Counted from the first letter of the stretch, positions 1 to 9,623 are shown. The stretch: 64,000 nucleotides of DNA from Arthrobacter frigidicola (GCA_003602285.1 QZVU01000010.1:1-64000); one strand, 5' to 3'. Notes: a model not told the origin generated them from the letters alone. Program-made: numbers and translations.

Positions 1-23
1 GGGAGAGTAGGACACCGCCGGAC
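1..23 (+). rRNA. rrf: 5S rRNA, 3' end only
   Basis: The first 23 bases match the conserved 3' end of actinobacterial 5S rRNA (GGGAGAGTAGG then ACACCGCCGGAC). The rest of the gene lies left of the window. A strong hairpin follows at once, as expected at the end of an rRNA operon. The identification rests on remembered consensus and on only 23 bases. Confidence 0.8.
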
Positions 24-36
24 CACCCTTAGGCTG

Positions 37-66
37 CAGGCCCCACCACCGGTGGGGCCTGCACCC
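37..66 (+). terminator. rRNA operon terminator
   Basis: A perfect 11-bp stem (CAGGCCCCACC at 37-47 pairing with 51-61) has a 3-base loop. A CACCCC then TTT stretch follows. It sits directly after the 5S rRNA end. Confidence 0.8.
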
Positions 67-133
67 CTTTAACCACCCCAACCGATACAACCGATACAGT
101 CGGCCTCCGCCCGGCCCCCGGTAGAGTCGAACC

Positions 134-634
134 ATGAGTGGACTTTTCTCCCATGCTGCTCCGGAACCCGCCGGCGGCGGGACCGTGGCGGATATCCGCG
201 CCACCGTGGGCGTGCCGGCCGATGTGGTCGACGCCTTCTCCGGGTTCACCGAACATCTCCACCTGTGGTGGCCGGGCGCTGAGCTCAGTGTGTGGGGCGC
301 CGGAAGCTTCTTCGACCTCGAGGGCGGCGTCTTCGTCGAAACGTCGGCCGAGGACGAGGAGGCCGTCTGGGCCGAAGTCATCGAGCGTGAAGACCAGAGG
401 GACGGTCACCGCGCCTTGTCACTCCTGTGGCGGCACCGCCCCGGCCCCTTCCCTGCGACGGCGGTTGAGCTATCCTTCACCGGCGTCGGAGGGGCGGCAC
501 CTGCCACAATCGTCGACGTCGTCCACGGCGGCTGGCCCAGGGAAGGTGGCCCCGACGACCTGCGCGGGCGCTACGAGCGGTTCTGGCCGCTGGCCCTCGG
601 CAGGTACGCGCGCTTCATGGGTGGGGCGGTCTAA
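134..634 (+). CDS. SRPBCC/AHSA1-like protein
   Basis: A 166-residue cytosolic protein resembling the SRPBCC fold family (AHSA1/START-like ligand-binding proteins). The N-terminal part has the typical opening VADIRATVGVPADVVDAFSGF followed by a region with HLHLWWPG, and the middle carries the acidic strand ETSAEDEEAVWAEV. Members bind hydrophobic ligands or act as partners in regulation; no specific ligand can be inferred. It stands alone between the rRNA operon and the convergent LacI regulator gene. The ATG at 134 is the first start after the rRNA terminator. Confidence 0.7.
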   Translation: MSGLFSHAAPEPAGGGTVADIRATVGVPADVVDAFSGFTEHLHLWWPGAELSVWGAGSFFDLEGGVFVETSAEDEEAVWAEVIEREDQRDGHRALSLLWRHRPGPFPATAVELSFTGVGGAAPATIVDVVHGGWPREGGPDDLRGRYERFWPLALGRYARFMGGAV

Positions 635-720
635 GGTCCTGCTACGCGAGGACTTAGCGGCTATCCTCCACGGCCCGCGTCGGGGGCGGGGCCGGGCTTC
701 CCGGGCGCCTGCGGCGGCAG

Positions 721-1746
721 TCAGGGCCTTTCGGCCGGAGCCGACGTGCTCGAGCGCACGACGAGTTCGGTCCGGGCGTCCTCGTCGGCCGGCAGGGTGT
801 CGGCATTCTCCGGGTCGGTGAGGATGGCGAGCAGGCGCTTCACGGCATTCTCGCCCTGCTGGCCGGGGAACTGGGCGATGGTGGTGAGTCCGAAGATCCC
901 GCCCAGGTCGTGGCCGTCGATTCCAATCACCGACAGATCCTCTGGCACCCGGAGGCCGAGGTCCCGGGCGGCAAGGATGGTCCCGATCGCCATTTCATCC
1001 GATGCGCAGAACACGGCGGTGGGGCGGTCGTGCGGGTGGCCCAGCATCCGCTTGGCTTCGGTGTATCCACCGGTGATGGTGAAGTCAGCGTGAGCCCGCC
1101 AGGAGGGAAGAACGTCGAGGCCCTCCGCGGACATCGCGGCCTCGTAGCCCTCACGGCGGGAGCCTGAAATCCGAAAGTCGTTTTCAAACGCCTCGATGCC
1201 GCCGATGTGGGCGATTCTGCGGTGTCCCAGGCTGAGCAGATGCTCGGTAGCCAGGCTGGCGATCGCCCTGTCGTTCACGCTGATCGTGTGGGTGCCGGGC
1301 AGGACGCCGCCGATGCCCACAACGGGCTTGCCCACGGCGAGCAGTTGGCCCAGTTCAGACCTGCTCAGCTCCAAGGCTACGGAGATGACGCCGTCGCAGC
1401 GCTGGCGCAGCAGGAACTCCGACAACACCCGGTCCCGGTGCTTCGCGCCTTCGCTGAGGTTGTAGAGGGTCAGGTCGTAGCCGGCCTCCAGCAGGGCGGC
1501 AGCCGCGCTGTCGACGATCTGGGAGAAGTACCAGCGGTTGACGGAGGGCACCACGACGCCGACGTTGCGGTTCCTGCCCGAGGCCAGGGACGACGCGGAG
1601 TAGGAGAGGACGAACTCGAGCTCCCGCGCGGCTTTCAGCACCGCGAGGCGCGATTTCTCCGACACACGGCCGTTGCCGCTAAGGGCCCGGGACACCGTGG
1701 CCGTCGACACTCCGGCGCGCTTCGCGACGTCCTTGATGCCGGCCAC
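721..1746 (-). CDS. LacI-family transcriptional regulator
   Basis: A 341-residue DNA-binding repressor. Residues 3-50 form the LacI helix-turn-helix and hinge (IKDVAKRAGVSTATVSRAL). The rest is the periplasmic-binding-protein-like sensor domain that binds a sugar effector. The GTG start at 1746 has a strong upstream GGGGGGAGGA ribosome binding site. It lies 44 bp downstream of the GH13 glucosidase on the same strand, so the two probably form an operon. Two LacI-type operators lie just upstream of that operon, implying autoregulation and induction by an alpha-glucoside. The effector itself is inferred from context. Confidence 0.9.
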   Translation of the reverse strand: MAGIKDVAKRAGVSTATVSRALSGNGRVSEKSRLAVLKAARELEFVLSYSASSLASGRNRNVGVVVPSVNRWYFSQIVDSAAAALLEAGYDLTLYNLSEGAKHRDRVLSEFLLRQRCDGVISVALELSRSELGQLLAVGKPVVGIGGVLPGTHTISVNDRAIASLATEHLLSLGHRRIAHIGGIEAFENDFRISGSRREGYEAAMSAEGLDVLPSWRAHADFTITGGYTEAKRMLGHPHDRPTAVFCASDEMAIGTILAARDLGLRVPEDLSVIGIDGHDLGGIFGLTTIAQFPGQQGENAVKRLLAILTDPENADTLPADEDARTELVVRSSTSAPAERP

Positions 1747-1790
1747 GGTGTCCTCCCCCCTTCGGATCGGGCGTCAATAGCCCGGCCGCG

Positions 1791-3533
1791 TTAGTTTGTC
1801 TTCAGCCACACACAGTGGTTTGGCGCCAACAGCCCGTTGGCGCCCGCCTTGGGATGGCTTGCCGCCAGAATCGAGCCGCCGGGCAGCTGCGTATCGAATT
1901 CTCCCATGTTGATCAGGACGACGATGTCGCCGTTGCGGAACGCCACGGTGTCGCTGTTTTCGTACTCCACGCTCCACTGCAGCGATCCGGCTCCAAGGCC
2001 CAGTTCACGCCGCAGGCGCAGCGCCGAACGGTAAAGGTTCAGCGTCGATCCGGGGTCGGAGTTCTGGCGGTCGACGGCGAGGGCCTTCCAGCTCTCCGGC
2101 TGCGGCAGCCAGGGGGTGTCCGCGGTCCCGAAACCATAGGCGGGCTCCTCCGCACGCCACGGAAGGGGAACCCGGCATCCGTCACGTCCGAGCCGTTCCC
2201 CACCGGTCCGCGCAAAGGTGGGATCCTGGCGGAACTCGGCCGGCATGGTGGTGTGGTCGGGCAGGCCAAGCTCTTCGCCCTGGTAGAGATAGATGCCGCC
2301 GGGAAGGGCGAACATGGCAAGGGAGGCCGCGCGGGCGCGGTCCAGCCCGGTCGCGGTGTCCGGCTGCGGATCGAGGTGGCCGATGCCATCGCCGGGGCGG
2401 GGAAAGTCCTCGCCGAGCCCGAAACGGGTCGCGTGGCGGACGACGTCGTGATTGCTCAGCACCCAGGTGGTGGGCGCGTCGACACTGTCGAAGGCCTCAA
2501 GGGAGCTGGAGATGACGTTGCGCAGCCCATGCGCGTTCCACGGGTGGTGCAGGTAGGCGAAATTGAATGCCTGGTGCATTTCATCCGGACGGACCCAGTC
2601 GGTCAGCCGCGGCAGGGGGTCGATGGTGGCCTCGGCGCAGAGCACCCGGTCGCCGTCGTACTCATCGAGGATCTTCCGCCAGCTGCGGTAGATCGCATGG
2701 ATCTCCTGCTGCCCGAACATGGGAGCCTCATGACCCGGGAAGCCTTCACTTGAGCTTCCGTCCGCGCGCCCGCCCCAGTCGGGCAGACCTTCGGCCTTGA
2801 CCAGGGCATGGGCGACATCGACCCGGAATCCGCCGACGCCGCGGTCAAGCCAGAAGCGCAGGATGCGCTCGAACTCGTCCCGCACCGCCTGGTTGTCCCA
2901 GTTGAAGTCGGGCTGGGAGGAATCGAAGAGGTGGAGGTACCACTGTCCGCCCGACCCGTCGCTGTTGATGACGCGGGTCCAGGCCGGACCACCGAAGTGG
3001 GACTGCCAGTTGTTGGGCGGGAGCTCCCCATGCTCGCCCTGTCCGTCCCGAAAGACGAACATTGCACGTTCCGGTGACCCGGCCGGGGCAGCGAGGGCCT
3101 GCTTGAAGAGAACATGGTCGCTCGAGGCGTGATTGGGAACGAGGTCGACAATGACCTTAATGCCGAGTTCGGTGGCACGGGTGGTCAGTGCGTCGAAGTC
3201 GGCCAGGGTTCCGAACAGGGGGTCGACGTCGCAGTAGTCTGCGACGTCGTAACCGCCGTCGCGCTGGGGCGAGGTGTAGAAGGGGGAGAGCCAGACGGCA
3301 TCCACGTTGAGCCGGACGAGGTGCTCCAACTCCTCGCGCACGCCGGCGAGGTCGCCCATGCCATCGCCGTTCGCATCACGGAAGGACCGGGGGTACACCT
3401 GGTAGATCACCGAGGAGCGCCACCACGCATCGTCCGCGTGCTGGGTGTGGATGGGGTCGTGGAAAGTAACAGCTCCGTCGGGAGCGCTAAAACCTGCCGT
3501 GTCGACGGCCGCTGATAAGGACATGGAAAACAT
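1791..3533 (-). CDS. GH13 alpha-glucosidase (alpha-amylase family)
   Basis: A 580-residue retaining alpha-glycosidase that likely cleaves short alpha-glucosides such as maltose, maltodextrin or isomaltose. All catalytic landmarks are visible: region I DLVPNH at 130-135, region II GFRVDVAHA with the nucleophile Asp239, the acid/base Glu301 in LCAEATI, and region IV SNHD with Asp363. No signal peptide is evident, so it should act in the cytoplasm. The first ATG is used; a second Met is at residue 4 and neither has a good Shine-Dalgarno. A LacI operator sits within 10 bp of the start, and the LacI gene follows. No sugar transporter genes are adjacent. Confidence 0.92.
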   Translation of the reverse strand: MFSMSLSAAVDTAGFSAPDGAVTFHDPIHTQHADDAWWRSSVIYQVYPRSFRDANGDGMGDLAGVREELEHLVRLNVDAVWLSPFYTSPQRDGGYDVADYCDVDPLFGTLADFDALTTRATELGIKVIVDLVPNHASSDHVLFKQALAAPAGSPERAMFVFRDGQGEHGELPPNNWQSHFGGPAWTRVINSDGSGGQWYLHLFDSSQPDFNWDNQAVRDEFERILRFWLDRGVGGFRVDVAHALVKAEGLPDWGGRADGSSSEGFPGHEAPMFGQQEIHAIYRSWRKILDEYDGDRVLCAEATIDPLPRLTDWVRPDEMHQAFNFAYLHHPWNAHGLRNVISSSLEAFDSVDAPTTWVLSNHDVVRHATRFGLGEDFPRPGDGIGHLDPQPDTATGLDRARAASLAMFALPGGIYLYQGEELGLPDHTTMPAEFRQDPTFARTGGERLGRDGCRVPLPWRAEEPAYGFGTADTPWLPQPESWKALAVDRQNSDPGSTLNLYRSALRLRRELGLGAGSLQWSVEYENSDTVAFRNGDIVVLINMGEFDTQLPGGSILAASHPKAGANGLLAPNHCVWLKTN

Positions 3534-3540
3534 CGTAGAC

Positions 3541-3571
3541 CTGTAAACGCTAATACTGAAAGCGTTTACAG
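3541..3571. promoter_or_regulatory. LacI-type operator dyad at the glucosidase start
   Basis: Perfect 11-bp arms (CTGTAAACGCT at 3541-3551, AGCGTTTACAG at 3561-3571) flank a 9-bp spacer. Within it, 3557-3570 reads TGAAAGCGTTTACA, which fits the LacI-family consensus TGNAANCGNTTNCA exactly. It lies 8 bp upstream of the glucosidase start codon. Confidence 0.8.
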
Positions 3572-3645
3572 GCCGGTATTCCGCGTGTCCAAGCCGTTAC
3601 TTTTCGGTAACCTCGGTGCCACTAGGCCTCTTATCCCTCTTCCCA

Positions 3646-3659
3646 TGTAAACGTTTGCA
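3646..3659. promoter_or_regulatory. Second LacI-type operator
   Basis: TGTAAACGTTTGCA matches the LacI-family consensus TGNAANCGNTTNCA at every fixed position. It lies about 113 bp upstream of the glucosidase start. Its centre is 89 bp from the centre of the first 14-mer, a spacing that would permit DNA looping. Confidence 0.75.
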
Positions 3660-3910
3660 CCGATGATTTCCGCCACACCGTTTGCGTCGATGCCGGAGGA
3701 GGTGTGCTCCCGGCTCGGCGGGGTGGCTTTGATGGGCTTCGGCGGTGGTTCGTCCTGCGGCTGGGTCGTGCGGCTGCGCTCTGCGACGGTGCCCGGCAGC
3801 CGGAGGGATGGCGCTTGAGATGGAGCTTCAGTCGGTCTTTCAGGCGAGCCAGCCCGACTCCCGGACACGTCCGCTCCGCGGTGATATTCTCGGCCCAGAG
3901 GCCCGTAGGG

Positions 3911-3952
3911 CCCCTGCAGGAGTAGGTTCCTGCACCGACAAGATTGCAGGGG
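3911..3952 (+). promoter_or_regulatory. Possible RBS-sequestering leader with alternative hairpins
   Basis: CCCCTGCA at 3911-3918 can pair with TGCAGGGG at 3945-3952, which contains the Shine-Dalgarno of the gene starting at 3958. A competing hairpin pairs TGCAGGA at 3915-3921 with TCCTGCA at 3928-3934. The two are mutually exclusive because they share bases 3915-3918. Confidence 0.4.
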
Positions 3953-3957
3953 CGCAA

Positions 3958-4506
3958 GTGTCAGAAAACCCAGCAGGTCCGCACGGCGGATCCGGTTCCA
4001 ACGACCCGTATGGCAAGGGCCCGGGCGGAAGCTCGGGAACCTCCGGATCATCCAACCCCGGCCAGCCGCCGTACGGCCAGCCCGCCTACGGCCAGTCACC
4101 TACCCCGTACGGCCAGCCCGCCTACGGGCAGGCCCAAGGCCAGCCGGCTTACGGTCAGTCGCCGTACGGCCAGGGCTACCCGGGAGGCGGCTACCCGGGC
4201 CAGCAGGGGCCCCGGGAGAACCCCGGACGCACCCTGGGCATTGTGGGGCTCATCCTGGCGGTTGTTGTGGCCCCGGTGGGCCTGATTTTGAGCATCGTGG
4301 CCCTGGTGAAGTCGAAGAAGGCCGGGATGGGCAACGGCCTCGCGGTGGCGGGCATCATCGTGGGTGCCCTTTTCACCATCCTGCTGGTCCTGGCGATCCT
4401 CCTGCTGGTTGCTGCGGCCCCGTTCATCGGCGAAGTCGCCGAGTTCTGCGAGCAGGCGGGCCCCGGACTGCACGAGTTCCGAGGCCAGGAAGTCCAGTGT
4501 CCCTAA
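3958..4506 (+). CDS. DUF4190-type membrane protein with Gly/Tyr/Gln-rich N-terminus
   Basis: About 182 residues. The first 85 or so are disordered and rich in Gly, Pro, Tyr and Gln, with repeated units of the type YGQPAYGQ. Two membrane helices follow (TLGIVGLILAVVVAPVGLIL and LAVAGIIVGALFTILLVLAI), joined by the short motif SIVALVKSKKAGMGNG typical of DUF4190 proteins. The GTG at 3958 is chosen because CAGGGG lies 5 bases upstream and because the sequence before it looks non-coding. The function of this family is unknown; a role at the membrane is inferred. Confidence 0.8.
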   Translation: MSENPAGPHGGSGSNDPYGKGPGGSSGTSGSSNPGQPPYGQPAYGQSPTPYGQPAYGQAQGQPAYGQSPYGQGYPGGGYPGQQGPRENPGRTLGIVGLILAVVVAPVGLILSIVALVKSKKAGMGNGLAVAGIIVGALFTILLVLAILLLVAAAPFIGEVAEFCEQAGPGLHEFRGQEVQCP

Positions 4507-4517
4507 GGGCCGGCTAA

Positions 4518-4550
4518 GCCGAACCCCGCCTTGACCGGGCGGGGTTCGGC
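4518..4550. terminator. Bidirectional terminator
   Basis: A perfect 13-bp stem (GCCGAACCCCGCC at 4518-4530, complement at 4538-4550) with a 7-base loop and GTTT after it. It lies between two convergent genes, ending 3 bp from the stop codon of the minus-strand gene. Confidence 0.85.
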
Positions 4551-4552
4551 GT

Positions 4553-5917
4553 TTAACTGTCCGGGAAGCTGTTGTCGCCGTCGAGCCCGATGGTCTTCGA
4601 GTCGGCGGTCAGCATGATTTCGGCCTCGTCGCGCCGGTGCCGCAGCTCGGAGTCGAGGTAGGACTGTACCGCCTCCGCCATGGGCACGTTGCGGTCCTGC
4701 CGCTCGGACATGTACCACCGGTGTTCAAGCACCTCATGCACCACCTCGGCCGGCTCAAGCTTGCCGCCGAGCTCACGCGGTACCGACCGCACAATCGGTT
4801 CGAAGACTTCGCTGACCCACAGGTGGGCGCTGATCTCCTCGTCGACGTCGAGGTTATTGTTGTCCGCCCGGTAGGCGTCCATGTCATTGAGCAGCCTGCG
4901 GGCCTGGTTCTCCTGCGCGTCGATGCCGGTCAGGCGGAGCAGCCGGCGGCTGTGGTGACCTGCGTCGACAACCTTTGGCTGCAGCTGGATCCGGGAGCCG
5001 TCGGCGACCGTGCTGATGACATATTCCTCGACGTCGAAGCCGAGGTCGTTGAGCCGGCGGATGCGGGCGTTGACGCGCCAGCGTTCGCCGAGTTCAAAGG
5101 ACTCGCGGGCCGTGAGCTCGGTCCACAGCCTGCGGTAGCTGTCCATGATCAGTTCGCTGGTGGCCAGGGGATCGACCTTCTCCTCGATCAACCCGCCCTC
5201 TGCGAGGTCCATCAGCTCGCCGGCGATGTTGACGCGCGCGATCTCGAGGTCATACTCTCGCTGGCCGCTCGAGAGTTCCGGGTAGAGCTCTCCGGTCTCG
5301 GCATCCACCAGGTAGGCGGCGAAGGCACCGGCGTCGCGTCGGAACAGCGTGTTCGACAGCGAGACGTCGCCCCAGTAGAACCCGATGAGGTGCAGGCGCA
5401 CCAGCAGGAGTGCCTGCGCATCGATCAGGCGGGTGAGGGTGTCCCGGCGCAGCGTCTGGGAGAACAGGGCGCGGTAGGGCATCGAGAACTTCAGGTGCCG
5501 GGTGACCAGCACCGGGTCGAGCTCGGTGCCGTCGGGGGTGGTGCGCCCGGTGATGACCGCGACGGGTTCCACGCACGGCACATCGAGGCGCTGGAGCTTA
5601 CGCAGCATGTGGTACTCGTGGCGGGCGATGTGCTCGCTGGTTTCCTTAATGGCGATGACCGAACCCCCGAGGTGCGCGAACCGCACGATGTGGCGGGAGA
5701 TACCGCGGGGGAGGGCTGCAAGGCTCTCTGTCGGCCATTCCTCGAGGGCGATGTGCCAGGGGAGGTCGAGCAGTTCGGGGTCGGCGGAGGCCGCGGTGAT
5801 GTTCAGTGAGCCCAGTGCCGACTCCGGAGGGGTGGTCCGGAGTCGCGGCAGCTTTCCCGTCTGCGCATAGTCGGTCGGTTCGTCGTGCCAGTTGGCGTTG
5901 TAGGTTTCCGTCATCAT
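4553..5917 (-). CDS. DUF4032 protein with kinase-like N-terminal domain
   Basis: About 454 residues from the ATG at 5917. The N-terminal half resembles lipopolysaccharide/RIO-type kinases: an IAIKET lysine strand, then RHEYHMLRKL, then GFYWGDVSLSNTLF, which takes the place of the HGD catalytic loop, followed by YLVDAETGE in the metal-binding position. The C-terminal half is the DUF4032 domain. The start at 5917 (or the adjacent ATG at 5914) is preferred because AGAAGG lies 4-7 bases upstream; an upstream ATG at 5965 would add 16 poorly conserved-looking residues. The substrate is unknown and kinase activity is inferred only. Confidence 0.8.
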   Translation of the reverse strand: MMTETYNANWHDEPTDYAQTGKLPRLRTTPPESALGSLNITAASADPELLDLPWHIALEEWPTESLAALPRGISRHIVRFAHLGGSVIAIKETSEHIARHEYHMLRKLQRLDVPCVEPVAVITGRTTPDGTELDPVLVTRHLKFSMPYRALFSQTLRRDTLTRLIDAQALLLVRLHLIGFYWGDVSLSNTLFRRDAGAFAAYLVDAETGELYPELSSGQREYDLEIARVNIAGELMDLAEGGLIEEKVDPLATSELIMDSYRRLWTELTARESFELGERWRVNARIRRLNDLGFDVEEYVISTVADGSRIQLQPKVVDAGHHSRRLLRLTGIDAQENQARRLLNDMDAYRADNNNLDVDEEISAHLWVSEVFEPIVRSVPRELGGKLEPAEVVHEVLEHRWYMSERQDRNVPMAEAVQSYLDSELRHRRDEAEIMLTADSKTIGLDGDNSFPDS

Positions 5918-5984
5918 GTTGCCTTCTGTAGGACCGCCGGTGCGCCGGTCACTGGGAGTGCTCAAAGGTCCGTCGGCTTAAACC

Positions 5985-6038
5985 GCAATGCGGTGGTCCC
6001 CCGTCCGTGAAGACGCAGCATGGGAACCACCGCATTGC
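5985..6038. terminator. Inverted repeat after the ABC ATPase gene
   Basis: Perfect 13-bp arms (GCAATGCGGTGGT at 5985-5997, complement at 6026-6038) enclose 28 bases. It lies just downstream of the minus-strand ATPase gene and may end its transcript, though it lacks an obvious T-run. Confidence 0.55.
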
Positions 6039-6053
6039 CGGAAATGCGTTGAA

Positions 6054-7142
<1,089 letters not shown>

Positions 7143-7255
7143 TTTCTTGTTTCCTTTTCACGGGCAGGTACGTGCCCGACGATCCGTAGTGAATGGAGTG
7201 TATTCAGTTGTACCGGGCGGAACCGGCGAGCCGGTCGATACCCACTTGGAGTATG

Positions 7256-8044
7256 TCACGAATGGTTGGAGGAAGCACATTCGCGACGCAGGGTCAAAAG
7301 GTCCTCAAGGGTGCCGGCGAGGTCCTCGGGGGAGCCCAGACGGTAACGGGCCTCGGTCCTGCCCTCACCGATCTTGATGCCCACGTCCTGGGGTTGCAGG
7401 ACGGCGAAGGCGTGCTCGTCGGTGACGTCGTCGCCGGCGAAAAGCACCGCTGTGGCCCCGCTGAGCTCCCTCAGCAGCCCCAGCCCCTGGCCCTTGTCGG
7501 CGTGGACCACCGAGACTTCGAGGACGCGCTTTCCGTCGGTGACCTTGAGCCCGTCGAGCCCGGCCAACCCGTCGCGGGCGGCGGCCACCGCGTCAGCGGC
7601 GATGTCGTCGGCGGCGGACCGGGTGTGAAGGACGACGCCGGCCGGCTTGGACTCGAGCCACGTGCCGGGATGAGCCGCGACGACGCTCTCGACGATGTCG
7701 GCCGCCGCGTCGAGCAGTTCGGCCTGTCGGGGGTCGAGGGTGAGTGGTGCGGCGTCCGGGCCGGTCCAGGTTTCGGCGCCGTGGCTGCCGATCAGCAGGG
7801 TTTCCGGCTCCGGGGAGGCCACCTGCCGCAGGCTGCCGAGCGCGCGTCCCGAGATCAGCGCCGTCGTCGTCGACGGCAGCGCGGCCAGGGCCTTCAGGGC
7901 GGCCGAGGATCGGGGGAGCGGGCGGGCATCCTGGGCCCGCTCGACCAGCGGCGAGAGGACGCCGTCGAAGTCGAGCGCGACGAGCAGCACCGGTGTTGCG
8001 GCGAGTTCCTCAAGGGCCGCCCGGAGGTCCGTGCGCTCAGGCAT
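7256..8044 (-). CDS. otsB: Trehalose-6-phosphate phosphatase
   Basis: A 262-residue HAD-superfamily phosphatase that dephosphorylates trehalose 6-phosphate to trehalose. The first HAD motif LDFDGVLSPL places the nucleophile at Asp25 and the acid/base at Asp27. ISGR (motif II region), HADKGQGLG (Lys) and FAGDDVTDEHAF (final acidic motif) follow in order. Its ATG overlaps the end of otsA by 8 bases (ATGCCTGA), showing translational coupling. It completes the OtsAB pathway from UDP-glucose and glucose 6-phosphate to trehalose, an osmotic and desiccation protectant. Confidence 0.95.
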   Translation of the reverse strand: MPERTDLRAALEELAATPVLLVALDFDGVLSPLVERAQDARPLPRSSAALKALAALPSTTTALISGRALGSLRQVASPEPETLLIGSHGAETWTGPDAAPLTLDPRQAELLDAAADIVESVVAAHPGTWLESKPAGVVLHTRSAADDIAADAVAAARDGLAGLDGLKVTDGKRVLEVSVVHADKGQGLGLLRELSGATAVLFAGDDVTDEHAFAVLQPQDVGIKIGEGRTEARYRLGSPEDLAGTLEDLLTLRRECASSNHS

Positions 8045-9500
8045 CGCTGTTGCCTGCCGAGCCGTTGCGCAGGGCGGTCAGGAACGCCTGCGACCAGCGT
8101 TCGACGTCGTTCTGGAGCACCTGGCGGCGCATGATGCGCATCCTGCGGATGCCTTCGGCCGCGGGCATGTTCAGGGCGGTGACCATCGCGGACTTCAGTC
8201 CGTCGATGTCGTGGGGGTTGACCAGGACGGCCTGCCGGAGGGTGTCGGCAGCGCCGGCAAACTCGCTGAGCACCAGTGCACCGCGGTTCTCGGTGCGGGC
8301 CGCGACATATTCCTTGGCCACGAGGTTCATGCCGTCGCGCAGCGCCGTAACGAGCATGACGTCGGCCGCGAGGTACAGGGCGACCATCTCCTCGACCGGG
8401 TAGCTGTGGTGGAGGTACCGGATGGCCGTGTTCTTCATGGTGTCGTAGGTGCCGTTGATGCGGCCTACGGCGCCCTCGATCTCCTCCCGGAGGAGGCGGT
8501 ACTGCTCCACGCGTTCCCGGCTGGGGCTTGCCACCTGGATCAGCGCTGCGTCCTCAACGGTGATGGAGCCGTCCTCGAGGAGTTCCCCGTAGGCCTTGAG
8601 CCGGTGCCCGATGCCCTTGGTGTAGTCAAGGCGGTCCACGCCCAGCAGGACGTGCTTGGGGTTGCCGAGCTCCCGGCGGATCTCGCGGGACCGCTCGATG
8701 ATGTCCTGGCGCTTGGCCAGTTCGGTGATGGCGTTCACGTCGATCGAGATGGGGAACGCCTCGGCGCGGGAGACGTAGGCGGGCGCGTCGCCGTCGGCGG
8801 GGACCTGCACCTGCTGCTGGCGGATGGTGTGGCCAAGGAAGCGGCGGACGCAGCGCAGGAAGTTACTGGCGTCGCTTGGGCGCTGGAAGCCGATGAGGTC
8901 CGCACCGAGCAGCCCTTCGATGACCTGCCGGCGCCAGGGCAGCTGCGCGAAGATCTCAAGCGGCGGGAACGGAATGTGGTTGAAGAAACCGATGACGAGG
9001 TCGGGGCGGGCCTTGCGCAGCAGCTTCGGCACCAGCTGCAGCTGGTAGTCCTGGACCCACACCGTGGCGCCGTGGGCGGCCGATGCGGCGGTGGCCTTCG
9101 CGAAGCGCTCGTTGACCCGGCGGTAGGCATCCCACCAGGTGCGGTGGAACTCCGGCGGCGCGATGACATCGTGGTAGAGCGGCCAGAGGGTCGCGTTGGA
9201 GAACCCCTCGTAATAGAGCTCCACCTCGTCCTCGCTCAACGGCACCGGGACAAGGCGCATGTTCCCCTCATCGAAGGGGTCGAGGGTCTCGTCGGGAGCA
9301 CCGTGCCAGCCGACCCAGGCGCCGTCGGTCTTGGCCATGACTGGAGCAAGCGCCGTCACCAGGCCGCCGGGGGAGCGGCGCCACGAGCTGTTGCCCTCGT
9401 CGTCGGTGACGCGGTCGACCGCCAGCCGGTTGGAGACAACGATGAAGTCAAAGTCGCCGTAGTCGGTATCGGAATCCGCTGCCGTTGTGGCTTCGCTCAT
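8037..9500 (-). CDS. otsA: Alpha,alpha-trehalose-phosphate synthase
   Basis: A 487-residue GT20 glycosyltransferase that joins UDP-glucose and glucose 6-phosphate to trehalose 6-phosphate in the cytoplasm. Family landmarks seen are SPGGLVTAL near the N-terminus (donor loop), FNHIPFPPLEIF in the middle, GVDRLDYTKGI with the Arg/Lys that bind phosphate, and LRDGMNLVAKEYV followed by VLSEFAGAA. AGGAG lies 7 bases upstream of the ATG. It is the first gene of an otsA-otsB operon. A perfect 12-bp palindrome lies about 20 bp upstream of the start and resembles one upstream of a gene at 47844. Confidence 0.95.
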   Translation of the reverse strand: MSEATTAADSDTDYGDFDFIVVSNRLAVDRVTDDEGNSSWRRSPGGLVTALAPVMAKTDGAWVGWHGAPDETLDPFDEGNMRLVPVPLSEDEVELYYEGFSNATLWPLYHDVIAPPEFHRTWWDAYRRVNERFAKATAASAAHGATVWVQDYQLQLVPKLLRKARPDLVIGFFNHIPFPPLEIFAQLPWRRQVIEGLLGADLIGFQRPSDASNFLRCVRRFLGHTIRQQQVQVPADGDAPAYVSRAEAFPISIDVNAITELAKRQDIIERSREIRRELGNPKHVLLGVDRLDYTKGIGHRLKAYGELLEDGSITVEDAALIQVASPSRERVEQYRLLREEIEGAVGRINGTYDTMKNTAIRYLHHSYPVEEMVALYLAADVMLVTALRDGMNLVAKEYVAARTENRGALVLSEFAGAADTLRQAVLVNPHDIDGLKSAMVTALNMPAAEGIRRMRIMRRQVLQNDVERWSQAFLTALRNGSAGNSDA

Positions 9501-9514
9501 TGAAATCTCCTGCG

Positions 9515-9532
9515 ATTAGTAGGCCTACTGAT
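9515..9532. promoter_or_regulatory. Palindromic operator-like site upstream of otsA
   Basis: ATTAGTAGGCCTACTGAT contains the perfect 12-bp palindrome AGTAGGCCTACT. It is 14 bp from the otsA start codon. A site differing at 2 of 18 positions occurs at 47886-47903. Confidence 0.6.
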
Positions 9533-9623
9533 GAACTCTATCGGTTAGGGGCACCGGCCAGTCCCGATAAACTGGGAAGGATCGGGAAGCGTCCCGGAAG
9601 AAGCAGGCAAGGCAGAAGGATCG

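Noticed and set aside
7695-9503. A 602-codon plus-strand frame over otsA and otsB
   Set aside because: It is the shadow of two well-supported trehalose genes.
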